DNA of 64,000 bases from Macrolepiota albuminosa (Eukaryota; Basidiomycota; Agaricomycetes; Agaricales; Agaricaceae), in the NCBI GenBank assembly GCA_027475525.1, contig JAMWFC010000126.1, positions 248,001 through 312,000 of the forward strand, read 5' to 3'. Position 1 is the first letter of the stretch; every line of letters begins with the position of its first letter. Below, piece by piece: positions 45,084 to 55,954 of the stretch. A program made the position numbers and the translations under genes. The notes under the pieces are model-generated. The model was not told the origin of the DNA. It ran no database searches and saw nothing but the letters and a program-made list of their open reading frames with translations.

Positions 45084-46000
45084 TCACCAACTAGTTCTTT
45101 ATAGTCATAAAAAATAAAGCACGTTCTGTGGCTAGGCAGTCAAGTTTGAAGGTATGTTAAATATCTTCTGAGTTGAATTCAGCAAGCATGAACATGGGCT
45201 TGCTTCCCCACACTTTTCATTGGAGGTACTCCTTGGGAGTAAGTAGAACAGCCAAGTCCATTTGCTGGTTGTCAAGATCAAAAAGAGAAAGGATTTGCTC
45301 AAATTCAGGACTACACACCAGCTCCATTGTGTAGTTCCTCTATGGTTGACTATAATTGAAGGAAATGCACTGGAATTCATGCAGAAGGTAGTAGGCTTCA
45401 ATACAAAGTGCCATTGCCTTCATCTTGTTCTTCACCAGCACCAATGACTTGCAGCAATTTTCCATCTCATTGTCTGTACACAAGTCTCAACAAGGTAGCT
45501 CCAGAACATATGACTTGTGCAGGGTTTCAAAGTTGACTGCAGGCAGGAAAAACACAATCTTTCCAGATCCTGATCTCTTTGGCATATTGGCTAAAAAGAG
45601 CATTGTCACTGCCTGCAGAGCCTTCTTCTGATTGCTCTGCACCTTTGCTATGCCAGATGCATGCATTGACAAGATTAGTCTCTAGTCCTCATCATCTACC
45701 AGCATATCATCAACATCCCACTCTGCAGAGAGGGGGTTATCTTGCATGTCTCCCTAGGCTCAGGAGGTGCTATTGATGCCTCTACCACTTTCTGTGTCTT
45801 GATCCTCTTCTTCTTTATCTCCTGTGTCCTGAGGCACTTGGCCTTATTTTTCTCCTCTGGCATCATTGCTTGTCACTTGATTGCATTAGCAAACATTTTG
45901 ATAGTATTGTCATTATGCTGTTGCAGCATAACAATTTCATCCAAGAGGCCCATGATCACCACTTAGGCCACTGGATCCTTCAAGAAGTCCAACTCTGGAG
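45084..46000 (-). pseudogene. Decayed minus-strand ORF of unrecognised family
   Basis: Fragments read in one direction: KKALQAVTMLFLANMPKRSG, KIVFFLPAVNFETLHKSY, AYYLLHEFQCISFNYSQP, SPEFEQILSLFDLDNQQMDL, LLTPKEYLQ and PMFMLAEFNSEDI, with stops between them (TAG, TGA, TAA). The frame runs on across the family E solo LTR into 44760-44690. CpG-depleted. It looks like a former protein of about 250 residues or more, but I cannot assign it to a family. Confidence 0.35.
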
Positions 46001-46483
46001 AGACACACTGCCCTGCCACACCACTTTTATCTGAAGATCCACCTGATTTCCTGATGCTCTCCCTCTTCTTTTCTCACTCATAGAGAACCTACATGGCTAC
46101 AGAGACTGCCTATAGGCTAGGGGTAACCATAGTTGTAGAGGTGACCTTAGTTGCAGGAATCTAGGTTGTTGTGGATCCCATACTCTCATCCTACTTTGGT
46201 CTTCTCAATACAGAGGCTCCTCCCACCTCCTGCTTACTAACTCTCTTGTGACAGTGACTCTCCTTGCTGGTTCTTGTAGTGGTGACCAATCTCAATCCCT
46301 TTGAGGTGGCACCACTTCACTCTTGGGCCTAAGCAGGGAGACATGAAACTTGGGCACAATTCTTCTTGCCTGCAATGCTGCTAGTAACTCTAGCACATAG
46401 TTAGACATGTGTGGCTCTGCCTCCAAAATTCTGTAGAGTCTGATGAACTTCAGACACAGTTTATATAATGGAGCGTCACACTC

Positions 46484-46637
46484 ATTACTAGCATCAACAA
46501 TGCTATAGGTATCCAGCAGAGTATTACATAAGATAACATCTTGTATTCACTCTAGTTCTAGTCAATCCAATACTGCGGTCTGATTCAGCACTGTGTGATA
46601 CACACAAGACTGTTTTAGCTCATAACCAACAATTACA
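46484..46637 (+). mobile_element. 5' LTR of gypsy element B1 (decayed)
   Basis: Aligns with 54408-54580: TATAATGGAG against TGTAACGGAG at the start, the shared block TAGTCAATCCAATACTGCGG in the middle, and AATTACA against GGTTACA at the end. About 20 bp shorter. Boundaries inferred from the better copy. Confidence 0.75.
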
Positions 46638-46676
46638 TTTTTTTGAATCTTCTGCTATCAGCTTTAGACTCTAGGC

Positions 46677-47399
46677 TTGTTACTGACTAGGCAACTCATC
46701 ACCAAAACCTCTCAATTTCTGTTGGCATCATGTCAAAAATGTGCTTCCATGACTGGCTCTCTTGATCTGGACCCTCCTTTCCCAGCTGCAGACACAGGTG
46801 ACCCACCTGTGTCTCAAGCTGTGAAGACGCAATCCGTGTCTGCATACCAGCCCCTGCCAAAGTGGGATGAAAAGATACCTTGTGATGTCAGCGCAAGCTT
46901 TGGAATGCTGGGTGGGCTATCCATATCATGGATGATGTTCATTGTACGGCTTGGTGGTAAACCAGGAGAGAGATCTGCAGTCTCAGGAGTGTCGCTGTCA
47001 GCGAGCCAAATGCCTTCATTGATGTATCCGGTACTGCCCAAGAGCTCATCAGCTCAGTCTGGGGGTCACCTGGACCTTACCCAGTACTTGGAAATGGTAC
47101 AAGGCAGTGCGTTCGTGCATAGTACTCCATTCTGAACTGCGCCAACAGAACAAAATTTGGAGTATGTAGCAGATGCTGCCACTGAACCAGGACCATTGTC
47201 CCTGATGACACAAGGACAGAAGCAAGGACCAGCAATAGTGGTCAGTAGGGAGGACAATGAGGTCATAAGGTCAGAAAAGGCATTGTCAGCACCTAGAATT
47301 CCAGAGTTGCACAGAAGGGCCGGAAAACAGCCACAAGTGAGGTATGGAGGCCTCAGGAAAGCTCCGGACTTAGAGTCCGAGCTGGAATCCTCAGATGAT
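46677..47399 (+). pseudogene. B1 upstream Gag-region ORF
   Basis: MTGSLDLDPPFPAADTGDPP and the following 120 residues match the equivalent part of B2 (54692-55432), with stops at 47133 and later. It is interrupted after CCTCAGATGAT by the family C LTR; B2 has the uninterrupted CAGATGATGAGG. No family domain recognised in this N-terminal part. Confidence 0.7.
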
Positions 47400-48212
47400 T
47401 GTAGTACTTGGTTGCAAGTAGTACTGATAGTTCTGGGGCTTGATGGTGTAGAAGGTTACTTGCAGTGCACACTGACTTGATGATGAAATTGATATATTTG
47501 AAGGCTTTCAATAATCTTCCTGAAAGCAGAGGGTTCTCAACAAACTCCAGCCTAAGTGATTCACTCCCTGGGAACCACCGAGCCTTTGCCTATCAATTGC
47601 CTGGTTATTCTCTACTCTACTTGGACTATTTATACTAATTTTCCAGTGCACAGACCACCAGATCACATGACTTTTTGCTCTTGATCTCCCAGCATTCCTG
47701 ACCTAATTTGTTGTTCCATTTTCTATTTTGGTGATGCATGTTTCAGTGCCACCATTCCATTCATCTCTTCCTTCCTCCATTCAATGCATGTTTCAGTGCC
47801 ACCATTCCATTCATCCCTCCCTTCCTCCATTCAATGCATGTGCCACCATTCTATTCATCTTTTTTTGACATCCCTCCATGCTTCTTTCCCTTTCCCCTTT
47901 CAGTCATATCAAATTGGGGATTGTCAGATCAGATCTTGATCTAGATCATCACAATTTGATCCCCTTTTGTCACCTCTGCCAGCTCCCATGCTTCCCCTCC
48001 CCATAACAGTGGTTGGACTATTGTTGAGTTGATAGCTTGAGCTGGTCCCTGCCCTTTGTTCTGTACTGTCTGTGTATTTATTGGGGTGTTTTTGGAGATA
48101 TAATTTGTTGAGACTGCTACCAGGAGGCTTACAGTTTTCAGCCCATAATTAAATGTTTATTTTGACTTCCGGTGCATGTTGTGTCCCTGACTGCTGGTAC
48201 AGCATCGTATCA
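47400..48212 (-). mobile_element. Solo LTR, family C, copy 2, with 4-bp target duplication TGAT
   Basis: On the plus strand it runs TGTAGTACTTGG to CGTATCA, the reverse complement of the family C LTR at 35755-36700, flanked by TGAT at 47396-47399 and 48213-48216. Comparison with B2 shows the empty site CAGATGATGAGG. 813 bp, against 946 bp for the other copy; much of the difference is the internal repeat in that copy. Confidence 0.88.
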
Positions 48213-50036
48213 TGATGAGGAAAGGAAGAGGTCACATTTGACCCTGTCTATCCAGCTATAGCTAGTATTGGACCGATATCTATTGGTTGCAAAGGAATTG
48301 ACGTGAAAGCGTCTGCAGCTTTACATAGTAAAGCATCTACAGTTACTGGCTGCTAGGATCCACAATGTACCCTGTGCAGATTTGACTGAATATATCAAAT
48401 TATTTGTGTGTATCTTCGAACTTGAAGTGGTGGAATACCTCAAGCACAAAGAGGCACAAGGGTCAGCAGTCTCAATGGCCACTCCAGCCAACTCAGTGGA
48501 ATGCAAAATGAGTGTGCGCCAATGAGTGCCCTTAATTGTTGATGCAATGGAATTGCTAAATGCGCCTTGTCAGGCCAATGAGTCTCAGCAAGACTACGTT
48601 AGACATCAGAATGCTGCAAACCATCAACACATTGTTAGCAGAGTGCCTCAGCAGGCATTGTCTGAAGTAGAGACTGTAACAACAACTCTGGCAGAGCCAG
48701 AGGCACTACTTGCAGTGCAGGAGGTTAAGACACCTCAAAAGCAAGTCACTATCAAGGAAGAGGTGGACAAAGTCCACATTCTTGAGGAGCAGTGCAGGAG
48801 GTTAAGACACCTCAAAAGCAAGTCACTATCAAGGAAGAGGTGGACAAAGTCCACATTCTTGAGGAGCAAATGTGACCATGACATGTGTTACGATGCGTCC
48901 ACCTAGTGGACAACTGGAATGAACATGTCAATTACTAGAGGATGCGCAACCAGGACTTGCACAATCATGGTGAGTCGTTGATTGACAACCAGGGGATAGC
49001 CTTTGAAGGGCATGAGGGTGTAAGGCTTGTCAATGACATGCGGCAACAATTTGTGGCTTGAGCTGCTGAACCGGACAGAGATCTGGATGGTAGTGATACT
49101 AGTAGTGATCACTACAAGAGGAGGGAGCCAAATCATCACAATACCAATAGTAGAGGTCATGATCATAGACAGAACAATTGGGACAATCATAATCATCATA
49201 ATGGTGGCAGGCATGCTGGTGAATCACCAGTGGAGCAAGAAGTGAGGCAACAGCCTACCCCACAGCTGGAATGAACGGCGAATGAACACCTGTTTTGCAG
49301 CCCCCAGGCATTTTTGATGCCTGCACCTCATGATTTGTGTGAAACTACGCTGGGAATGAATGAAGCAGTCAGAATCCATATGGATCATATGCATGATCAC
49401 CTCACTCAACTGGTAGATGACTCCCTAGGAGTCAGGTTCAAATTCTCTGCTGGGGTAAGTCCCTGCAAATCTGACGGTAAGCATATACGTGCATATGCTG
49501 GGGGGCATAGGTTTTTCCAGCTGGAGGATTGGGCCATGGACATCTGTTACCATCTGGCAGCCTGCTGCTATGGTGGAGATGACATGGACCAAGAAAGAAT
49601 ATTTGTATTGCACAAATTTATAGAAGGAGAGGCTCAGAATTGGTTCTGTCATCACGTCCTTCACAGTAATCGTGACAAATCGCATTGGATGTTTAAGGAG
49701 GTCCTGATAGGATTGTATAACTGCTTTGTCAATGCAGCAATGATGCAAGAAGCTTGGGATGCCTTTAGAAAGGCAGTGTATGATGCTAAGACTGGCGTCC
49801 AGACATTTTATGATGACCTGGTGGGTCATGCACAGAATATGGCTATCTATCCAGACAAATACATGATTTACAAGACATTCCTGGATGGAATACCTGCAGA
49901 TATGAGGAGGGCGTTGATACATGATGACAATTTGTCTCTGGAGGTCAATACTGTGACCAAGTTCTTGGCATATGCCATTTGCTATGAGCAGTTGACACGT
50001 ACTGCAAATCATTATGAACAGCGTAGCTCACGCTGA
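48213..50036 (+). pseudogene. B1 Gag
   Basis: 48526-48906 matches B2 55650-55940 (ELLNAPCQANESQQDYVRHQ). 49314-50036 is an open Gag capsid-like frame with MNEAVRIHMDHMHDHLTQLV, KFIEGEAQNWFCHHVL, MFKEVLIGLYNCFV, VQTFYDDLVGHAQ and FLDGIPADMRRALI, fitting the retrotransposon Gag pattern (W-F...L...F...G.P...). Here B1 keeps the frame in a part where B2 is shifted (56540-56650). The 48712-48865 segment is doubled by a 77-bp duplication absent from B2. Confidence 0.8.
48712..48865. repeat. 77-bp adjacent duplication (exact)
   Basis: 48712-48788 recurs at 48789-48865. The homologous place in B2 (about 55845) has one copy, so this is not part of the element. Confidence 0.92.
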
Positions 50037-50177
50037 GGACCTGTGAACCGTCAGGCAGTAAAGGTGGGAACCTTCCTGGCTAAATGGTTGGAGATGGAAA
50101 ACAATCACAATCCATGATTTGTCGTCTGCAAGACAATTTCTGGAGGCCAACAGCCTTGATCAAAGCCTGCTGGGTAT

Positions 50178-51116
50178 TTGCCAGCAAAAGATAGTCGACC
50201 TGTTTTGGGTCAAAACCAAGTGGCAGCTAGAGGGGATGTAGCGCCTGTAACACGCATGGTGAGCAAACCCACTGGGGTTGCTGGAGTGGCCCAGAGAAGG
50301 CCTGCCAGGGACTCCTCAGCATGCTACAACTGTGGTAGGGTTGGGCATTTTGCTAAAGAATGTCTTGCCCCGTCCAAGGCACACATTCAGGTGGCTCATA
50401 CAGCTGCAGCTCCTAGTGAGGTCGTTGAGGAGGTGGAAGAAGAGCCACCAGTAGAGGCTGATGGCTCAGACATGGATGACACTGAGAGCATCCAGATAGA
50501 TAGCAACAAATATGTTGCAGTGGACATGTATGACAGCAACTACTATACTCGCAATGATGAGAAAGAACACTTGTTTGCACTGACTGAGTGCTGTAGAGAT
50601 CAACATGTCCAAATGAGACATGTCACACTGCAGAAGGCAACCAATAAGTTGCAGCGGCCACGATATACTCTCAAAGAGAAGGAGTGTTTGGTAACCTACG
50701 TGGATGTCAATGGACATCCTGCCTGGACTTTGTGGGACTCCAGGAGTACCACTATGGGCATTACGCCCCAGTTTGCTCACATTAACACAATTTGTGTTCA
50801 TGAGTTGGAGGAGCTGTTGATGCTCCAGTTGGGGACCATAGGGAGTCATGCCATGGTACAGTTTGGTGCTGAAGTAAAGATAAAGACTTTGGGAACATTG
50901 ACCAAGGAGTATGTGGACATAGCAAATTTTGATCGCTACGATATGATCATTGGTATGCCATTTATACATAAGAACAAGGTGTCTTTGGACTTTGTGAATG
51001 ACATGGTTGTTGTGAATGGTGTGCCTTTGAAGGTGGAAAAAGTTGTGTTAAATGACACGGATGGGCACCTGAGGTGCTATCACGCAACTGAAAAGCGGTG
51101 TGATGAACGCAACTGA
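50178..51116 (+). pseudogene. B1 zinc knuckle and retropepsin
   Basis: CYNCGRVGHFAKEC (about 50320-50365) is a CCHC knuckle. An acidic linker follows. LWDSRSTTMGITPQF stands at the retropepsin active site, with DSG changed to DSR; B2 has DSG here, and CCGGG to CCAGG would give this change. DMIIGMPFIHKNKVSLDF is the second conserved part. Frame open for 312 codons, but catalytically dead by the Gly loss. Confidence 0.78.
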
Positions 51117-51256
51117 CTAGATGGTTGCAAGAGAGCAACTGTACAGGAGGTGGAGGACAAACATGTCCCACCAAAAAGCTTGCTGGCAGATTTGTCAGCT
51201 ATACTGATGTCTGAGGAAGAGTTTCAAGGAACTCTGAAGAAGGGGAAGCACCTGGA

Positions 51257-51996
51257 TGTCAGGTTCCGCTGAGTCGGGGGCTTTCCGGGAAAGCAATTGC
51301 CCTTATGATGCGGACTTGACCTACGGATACTCGGGTGTCTGGAACTCTGGGGCTAGGACTCCGGGGTTTAAGACGCGGACAGGGGCAGTCCCGGGAGAGG
51401 GGACTTGGTCCGGGGGTTTTGGGTTGTGAGTAGCTGGGAGATTTGGATGGGGGTCGAGTCGTGAACCAGGGGTTCTAAGACGAGACCAAGTTAGTAAGTT
51501 AAAGTCGCAAAGTGCGTACCAATCTTTAGAGCACGCAAGTATTCAAGCATGCCAGTCAAAGCGTGCCAGTCAATGCGTACCAGTCAAACAGAGGGCACGC
51601 AACAATCCAAGTAAAGCAAACGTAAACAGTGTAACAGTGTAATATCAAGACTAGCGAATACAACGGGGAGCTGGGCTATAAGTACTACGGGACCAGGTCT
51701 CAGGGTTCCGGGGTGTCTGGGATGGGTTCCGGGGGTCATTGAGTAGCGGGTAGGAACTGTATACTTGGATCGCACGTGTGGGGTGCGCAATCAATTGGCG
51801 CGGAGGGAGCTGTGATGCGTGATGCATGATGGCCGGGAGCGAGTCGCGTGATCCGATCGTTGATCGGGGCTGGTGGCGGCTGATGGCAGTGTTGGTATTC
51901 ATGATGGCGGGGCGTGTCCCGTGGGGTTGGAGGGAGGGTCCCAGATGGTGCTCCGGGGGTGTCCCGGGGTAGATCTGGAGGGGAGGGGTCGTGACA
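51257..51996 (-). mobile_element. 3' LTR of gypsy element A2
   Basis: On the minus strand it runs from TGTCACGACC (51996) to GAACCTGACA (51257), 740 bp, CpG-rich. It aligns with 28984-29750 and with 1-441. The left flank CTGGA (51252-51256) is B1 sequence and should recur where A2 ends to the right of the window. Confidence 0.92.
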
Positions 51997-52008
51997 TCAC
52001 CCCCCCCT
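51997..52008 (-). promoter_or_regulatory. Polypurine tract of A2
   Basis: On the minus strand GAGGGGGGGTGA directly abuts the LTR start TGTCACG, the position and composition expected of the plus-strand primer of LTR elements. It shows that the region holding G2 is internal to A2, not a later insertion into flanking DNA. Confidence 0.7.
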
Positions 52009-52128
52009 CAGCGCCAAGACCCTCTGAGGCTCACGTAGCCGGTGGTTCGGACCAAGGTCCAGTCATGGGATCCGGCACCTGACCTGCCACGTATTGAAAA
52101 AAAAAAAATTCTATCACCAAACTCAACC

Positions 52129-53549
52129 ATGTCGCGTATGCCAACGCATTCTCCGACGCCCCCGCAAACTAACGAAGTCGCGCCCCTCATGGCCTGGGAA
52201 GCCCAGGATGCACGGTACTGAGCCCGTCTGGACCAGGAGCACGTGGCGGCGCTTGTGCAACAACGTGAGTGCTTCCCGTGCCACTCGCTTGTCGCTACTG
52301 ACCTTCCTTTTTCAGAACAACACAATATTACCACCCCGGAGGCGGGTCCCAGCTGGCTCCTGATGCAGGCCCCAGGGGTTCTTTGGGGTCAGGGCTTAGT
52401 TGTCCCGTGCCTACCTTTGCACGGATGACCATGCGTCCCCCTCGTCCCCCTCCCCCTCCCCCTCCTCGTCCTCGACTGGTCGCCCCTCGCTTCTGCCATT
52501 CTGAGATGGCGGTGGGAGCCATCTCCAAGGTCCCAGAGACCCATCGCGTTGCGTGGGCCAGCGCAATGCAGGAGGCCTTTGAGAGGGCATTGGTGAGGCC
52601 CCAGGGCTTGCCTCCTCACGTGGCCGGTAAGCAGTTTTGTACCTCTGATCCCGCAGCTAACCTGGATGCCCAGTGCCTTCACTGCACACATCGTTTGGTC
52701 ATGTGTTTGTTCAAGGCCCCGTCTGCCTCGTCCTGGCGTGATACTTCCGTGTGCAAGGCCTGTCGCCTCAATCACAAGCGATGCTCCGTTTCGGCACTTT
52801 GGAGGGCATACTGTGTTTTGCGGGAGCAGGGTTGGCCGTTAGGGGGTATCACCTGGAGGATGGGGGTGCAGGAGAGGAATTGGGTCGCGGAGGCGCCAGG
52901 GGAGGCCCCTGGAGGTGGAGCGGGAGGACGGGGGGTTGTCTGGGTGGGCGGCTGGGGCTGGCCCTTCAAGAGGGCGCCCTTGCCCATGGAGACCCCATCT
53001 CCGGTCTCCCTCCCATGCCTATCCCCAGCGACATTCTCCTCCCAGTCCGGGGGACTCCAAGCTGACGAAGTCGGGGCCCTGCAGGAGCGGGAGCAGGGGG
53101 GCCACAAGGAGGGGGTGAGGGAGGAGGCGGTAGCCAGGCGGGATCTGGAGGAGGGTCGGAAGGCGATGATCCGGGACCTGGAGGAGGCCAGGGTCGCCTG
53201 GGGAGAAGTGGAGGCCGAGTTGGAGGCGCTGCGGGCGAGGCTGGGGCAGGGAGTGGGGAGCCCGGAGAGGATCCCCTCGGAGCCGGAGTTGATGGAGGGG
53301 CTGCGCCATGATGTGGTCATCGCGCGCATGGCATCCTTAAATGAGTCCCTTGTCACTCACTCACCTCTGTCGCTAACATCTTCAGGCTGGGCCCGGGAGC
53401 ACCGTCTGCTCCTGGACAGGGCTGCCATGGCACTCGCTGCACTGCGGGAGAGGCAACGCCCAGAGGTGACGACCCCCGGGGTGGAGCGCAGCCTCGATCT
53501 CCTGGGGCAGCTGGTGGCCGCACATCGGCGCCCCGGGATCCTGGTTTGA
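52129..53549 (+). CDS. G2: Zn2Cys6-like cluster / coiled-coil protein gene carried antisense inside A2
   Basis: ATG 52129 opens MSRMPTHSPTPP, like G1. Introns 52265-52315 (GTGAGT, CTGAC, TTTCAG) and 52627-52673 (GTAAGC, CTAAC, CCAG) match G1 intron positions. A last acceptor, CTAACATCTTCAG, ends at 53385. The cluster is CLHCTHRLVMC...CKACRLNHKRC, again C-x2-C-x6-C-x15-C-x2-C-x6-C. A proline-rich stretch lies before it, and a glutamate/arginine-rich coiled coil follows, from about 53080. The end AREHRLLLD...LVAAHRRP parallels G1. Problems: TGA at codon 31 (CGA would fit), and a frame change between 52330 and 52430 that needs another intron or an indel. It may be a pseudogene or a slightly damaged gene. 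Probable role: DNA-binding or regulatory protein, by inference from the Cys pattern only. Confidence 0.65.
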
Positions 53550-53885
53550 GCACGTGCTGGACGAAGGCAAGCCCCTCCCATCCTGGAATCTGTTGGCCGA
53601 GGAAGTGTGGCGGGAGCATGGTCCAGAGGGGATGGGGGAGGGTTTCCGGGGCTGGCCGAGGGGAGGGGAGGGTGAGGGTAGTTTGGGGCCCCAGCTCTAG
53701 GGGTTCCCGTTTTCTTGCTGTCGCTTGTTTCGTGGTCCCATAACTGTAGTATAGTGTACTTCTAAAAAAATGTATATACTTGGTTGTCCCGGGTCAGTGA
53801 GAAGTATGAGTAAGAGGGCAAAGAAACCGAGAGAAACCGGAAAGAACATCTTGCCCAGACTCCGGGACACTACTATGAAAAGGTA

Positions 53886-54407
53886 CTAAAAGAGAGTAAA
53901 ATCCAGAAGGGGAAGGCAGAAAATATACATGGGAGTTGAATTCCTACTGAGCCCAGAGGCGGGGTTATGCCCACTACTGCCGTCTCTGAGTCCTGCGCCC
54001 GGGGGGGTCGTTTCCCGGGTGCTGTCGCTGGAAGTCTCAGAGTTTGTCAAGGGCGCCTTCAAGGTTTTGGCACAGCTCCCAAGTGTCGTCCTCCAGGCCA
54101 TATCCCTTCCACCGCACGAGGAAGTGGGGTCGTCCACAGATGTTCCGGGAGTCCAGGATGTCTTCAACCTCATAGTGGTACTCATCCTCGTCCTCGACCA
54201 GGGGAGGGGGTTCAGGCCGTCGTTCAGAGAAGGGATCTGGGGGGTGTCGTTCCAGGAGGCGGACGTGGAATACCGGGTGCAGGCCTTTAAGTCCCAGGGG
54301 GAGCTCAATCTTGTAGGCATGGGATGAGACCTTCTTCAAAATCTTGAACAGGCCGAGGCGCTTGTGATTGAGTTTTGGGGAGGGTCAGCAGGTGCGGAGG
54401 TGGCATC
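53886..54407 (-). pseudogene. A2 Pol C-terminus with chromodomain
   Basis: Frame 54339-54037 reads [20 protein letters not shown], the end of the gypsy integrase region, then a chromodomain: [29 protein letters not shown], with the three aromatic positions Y, W and W in place. Chromodomains of this kind steer chromovirus integration to heterochromatin marks. The matching part of A1 is at about 38200-38520. Upstream Pol is cut off by B2. Frame open in the shown part. Confidence 0.85.
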
Positions 54408-54580
54408 TGTAACGGAGTCATCCGTGTTCTTAGCGTCAATGACGCTATAATCATTTAGTAGAGTATTACGTAAGACAACATCATGTTTTCACTCTAAGTA
54501 CTAGTCAATCCAATACTGCGGTCTGATTTAGCACTTGTGTGATACACACAAGATAGTTCTAACCCGTAACTCCGGTTACA
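54408..54580 (+). mobile_element. 5' LTR of gypsy element B2
   Basis: TGTAACGGAG at the start and CTCCGGTTACA at the end form an 11-bp imperfect inverted terminal repeat typical of LTR edges; 173 bp, short for a gypsy LTR. The left flank GCATC (54403-54407) is A2 sequence. The copy at 46484-46637 matches. Confidence 0.88.
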
Positions 54581-54691
54581 TTTTTTTAAATCTTCTGCTA
54601 TTGGCTTTTGACTCTAGGCTTGTTACCGACTAGGCAACTATCATCAAAACCTCTCGATTCTCTGTTGGCATCACGTTGAAAACGTGCTTCC

Positions 54692-55942
54692 ATGACTGGC
54701 TCTCTTGATCCGGATCCTCCGTTCCCAGCTGCAGACGCAGGTGACTTACCTGTGCTTCAAGCTGTGAAGACGCAATCTGCGTCAGCATACCAACCTCTGC
54801 CAAAGCGGGACGAAAAGATTCCTCGCGATGTCAGCGCGAGCTTTGGAATGCCTAGTGGGCTATCTGTATCACGGATGATGTCCATTGTATGACCTGGTGG
54901 TAAACCAGGAGAGAGATCCGCGGTCTCAGGAGTGTCGCTGCCAGCGAGCCAAATGCCTTCATTGATGTATCCGGTATTGCCTGAGAGCTCGTCAGCTCAT
55001 TCTGAGGGTCAACCGGATATTACCCAGTACTCGGAAATGGTACAAGGCAGCGCGTTTGCACATAGTACCCCCTTCCGGACTGCACCTACTGAACGGCTTT
55101 TGGAATATGTGGCCGATGCGGCTACTGAACCGGGACCGTCGTCATTGATGACACAAAGACAGGCGCAAGGGCCAGCAATAGTGGTCAGTAGGGAGGACGA
55201 CAATGTCGTAAGGTTGGAAAAGGCGTCAACAGCGCCTGGACTTCCAGAGTTGCACAGACAGGCCAGCAAACAGCCGCAAGTGAGGCATGACGGCCTCAGG
55301 AGAGTTATGGACTTAGAGTCCAAGCTGGAATCCTCAGATGATGAGGAAAGCAAAAGGTCGCATTCGACCTTGTCTATCCAGTTACAGCTAGTATTGGACC
55401 GATATCCGGCGGTCGCGAAGGAATCAACATGAAAGCGTCTTCAGCTTTATGTAGTGAAGCACTTACAGTTGCTGGCTGCTAGGAGCCACGATGTACCCCA
55501 TGCAGATTCGAATGAATATATCGAATTGTTTGTGCGCATCTTCAAACTCGAAGTAGTGGAATACCTTAAGCGCAAAGCGGCACGAGGGTCAGCAGTCTCA
55601 ACGGCTACTCCAGCCGACTCAGTAGAATGTGAGATGAGTGTGCGCAGACGAGCACCATTAATTGCGGATGCGATGGAATTGCTCAATGCGCCTTGTCAGG
55701 CTAATGAGTCTCAGCAAGACTACGTTCGGCGTCAGAATGCCGCAAACCGTCAACGCATTGTTAGCAGAGTGCCTCAGCAGGCATTGTCTGAGGTGGAGAC
55801 TGTGACGACGACTCCGGCAGAGCCAGAGGCACTACTTGCAGTGCAGGAGGTTAAGACACCTCGTAAGCAAGTTACAATCAAGGAAGAGGTGGACGAAGTC
55901 CACATTCTTGAGGAGCGAACGCGACCACGACGCGTAGTGTGA
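54692..55942 (+). pseudogene. B2 N-terminal Gag-region ORFs
   Basis: Three in-line frames (54692-54892, 54932-55432, 55454-55942), broken by TGA at 54890 and 55430 and by a frame change near 55440. Acidic, glutamine-rich protein with NAPCQANESQQDYVRRQNAA and a lysine-rich KTPRKQVTIKEEVDEVHIL. It precedes the capsid-like part. No known domain recognised; a Gag N-terminus or a separate small protein is possible. Confidence 0.6.
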
Positions 55943-55954
55943 CACGTCCACCTA

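Larger units (their letters stand above)
46484..51256 (+). mobile_element. Ty3/gypsy element B1, CpG-decayed, split at 51256 by element A2
   Basis: Parallels B2 (54408 on) from the LTR through gag, zinc knuckle and protease, up to GGGGAAGCACCTGGA, where A2 begins; B2 continues there with TGTGATTGGGTG. It carries a family C solo LTR at 47400-48212. CG in B2 is often TG or CA in B1, so B1 is older. The RT-to-3' LTR part is not in the window and should lie to the right of it. Confidence 0.88.
51257..54407 (-). mobile_element. Ty3/gypsy chromovirus A2 (3' part), inserted in B1 and itself split by B2
   Basis: Reading the minus strand: pol C-terminus with chromodomain (54407-54037), a spacer, a region holding an oppositely oriented gene (G2, 52129-53549), a polypurine tract and the 3' LTR. 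It stops abruptly at 54407, where the B2 LTR starts. CpG-rich, so a younger member of family A. The 5' part should continue to the right of the window after B2. Confidence 0.88.
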
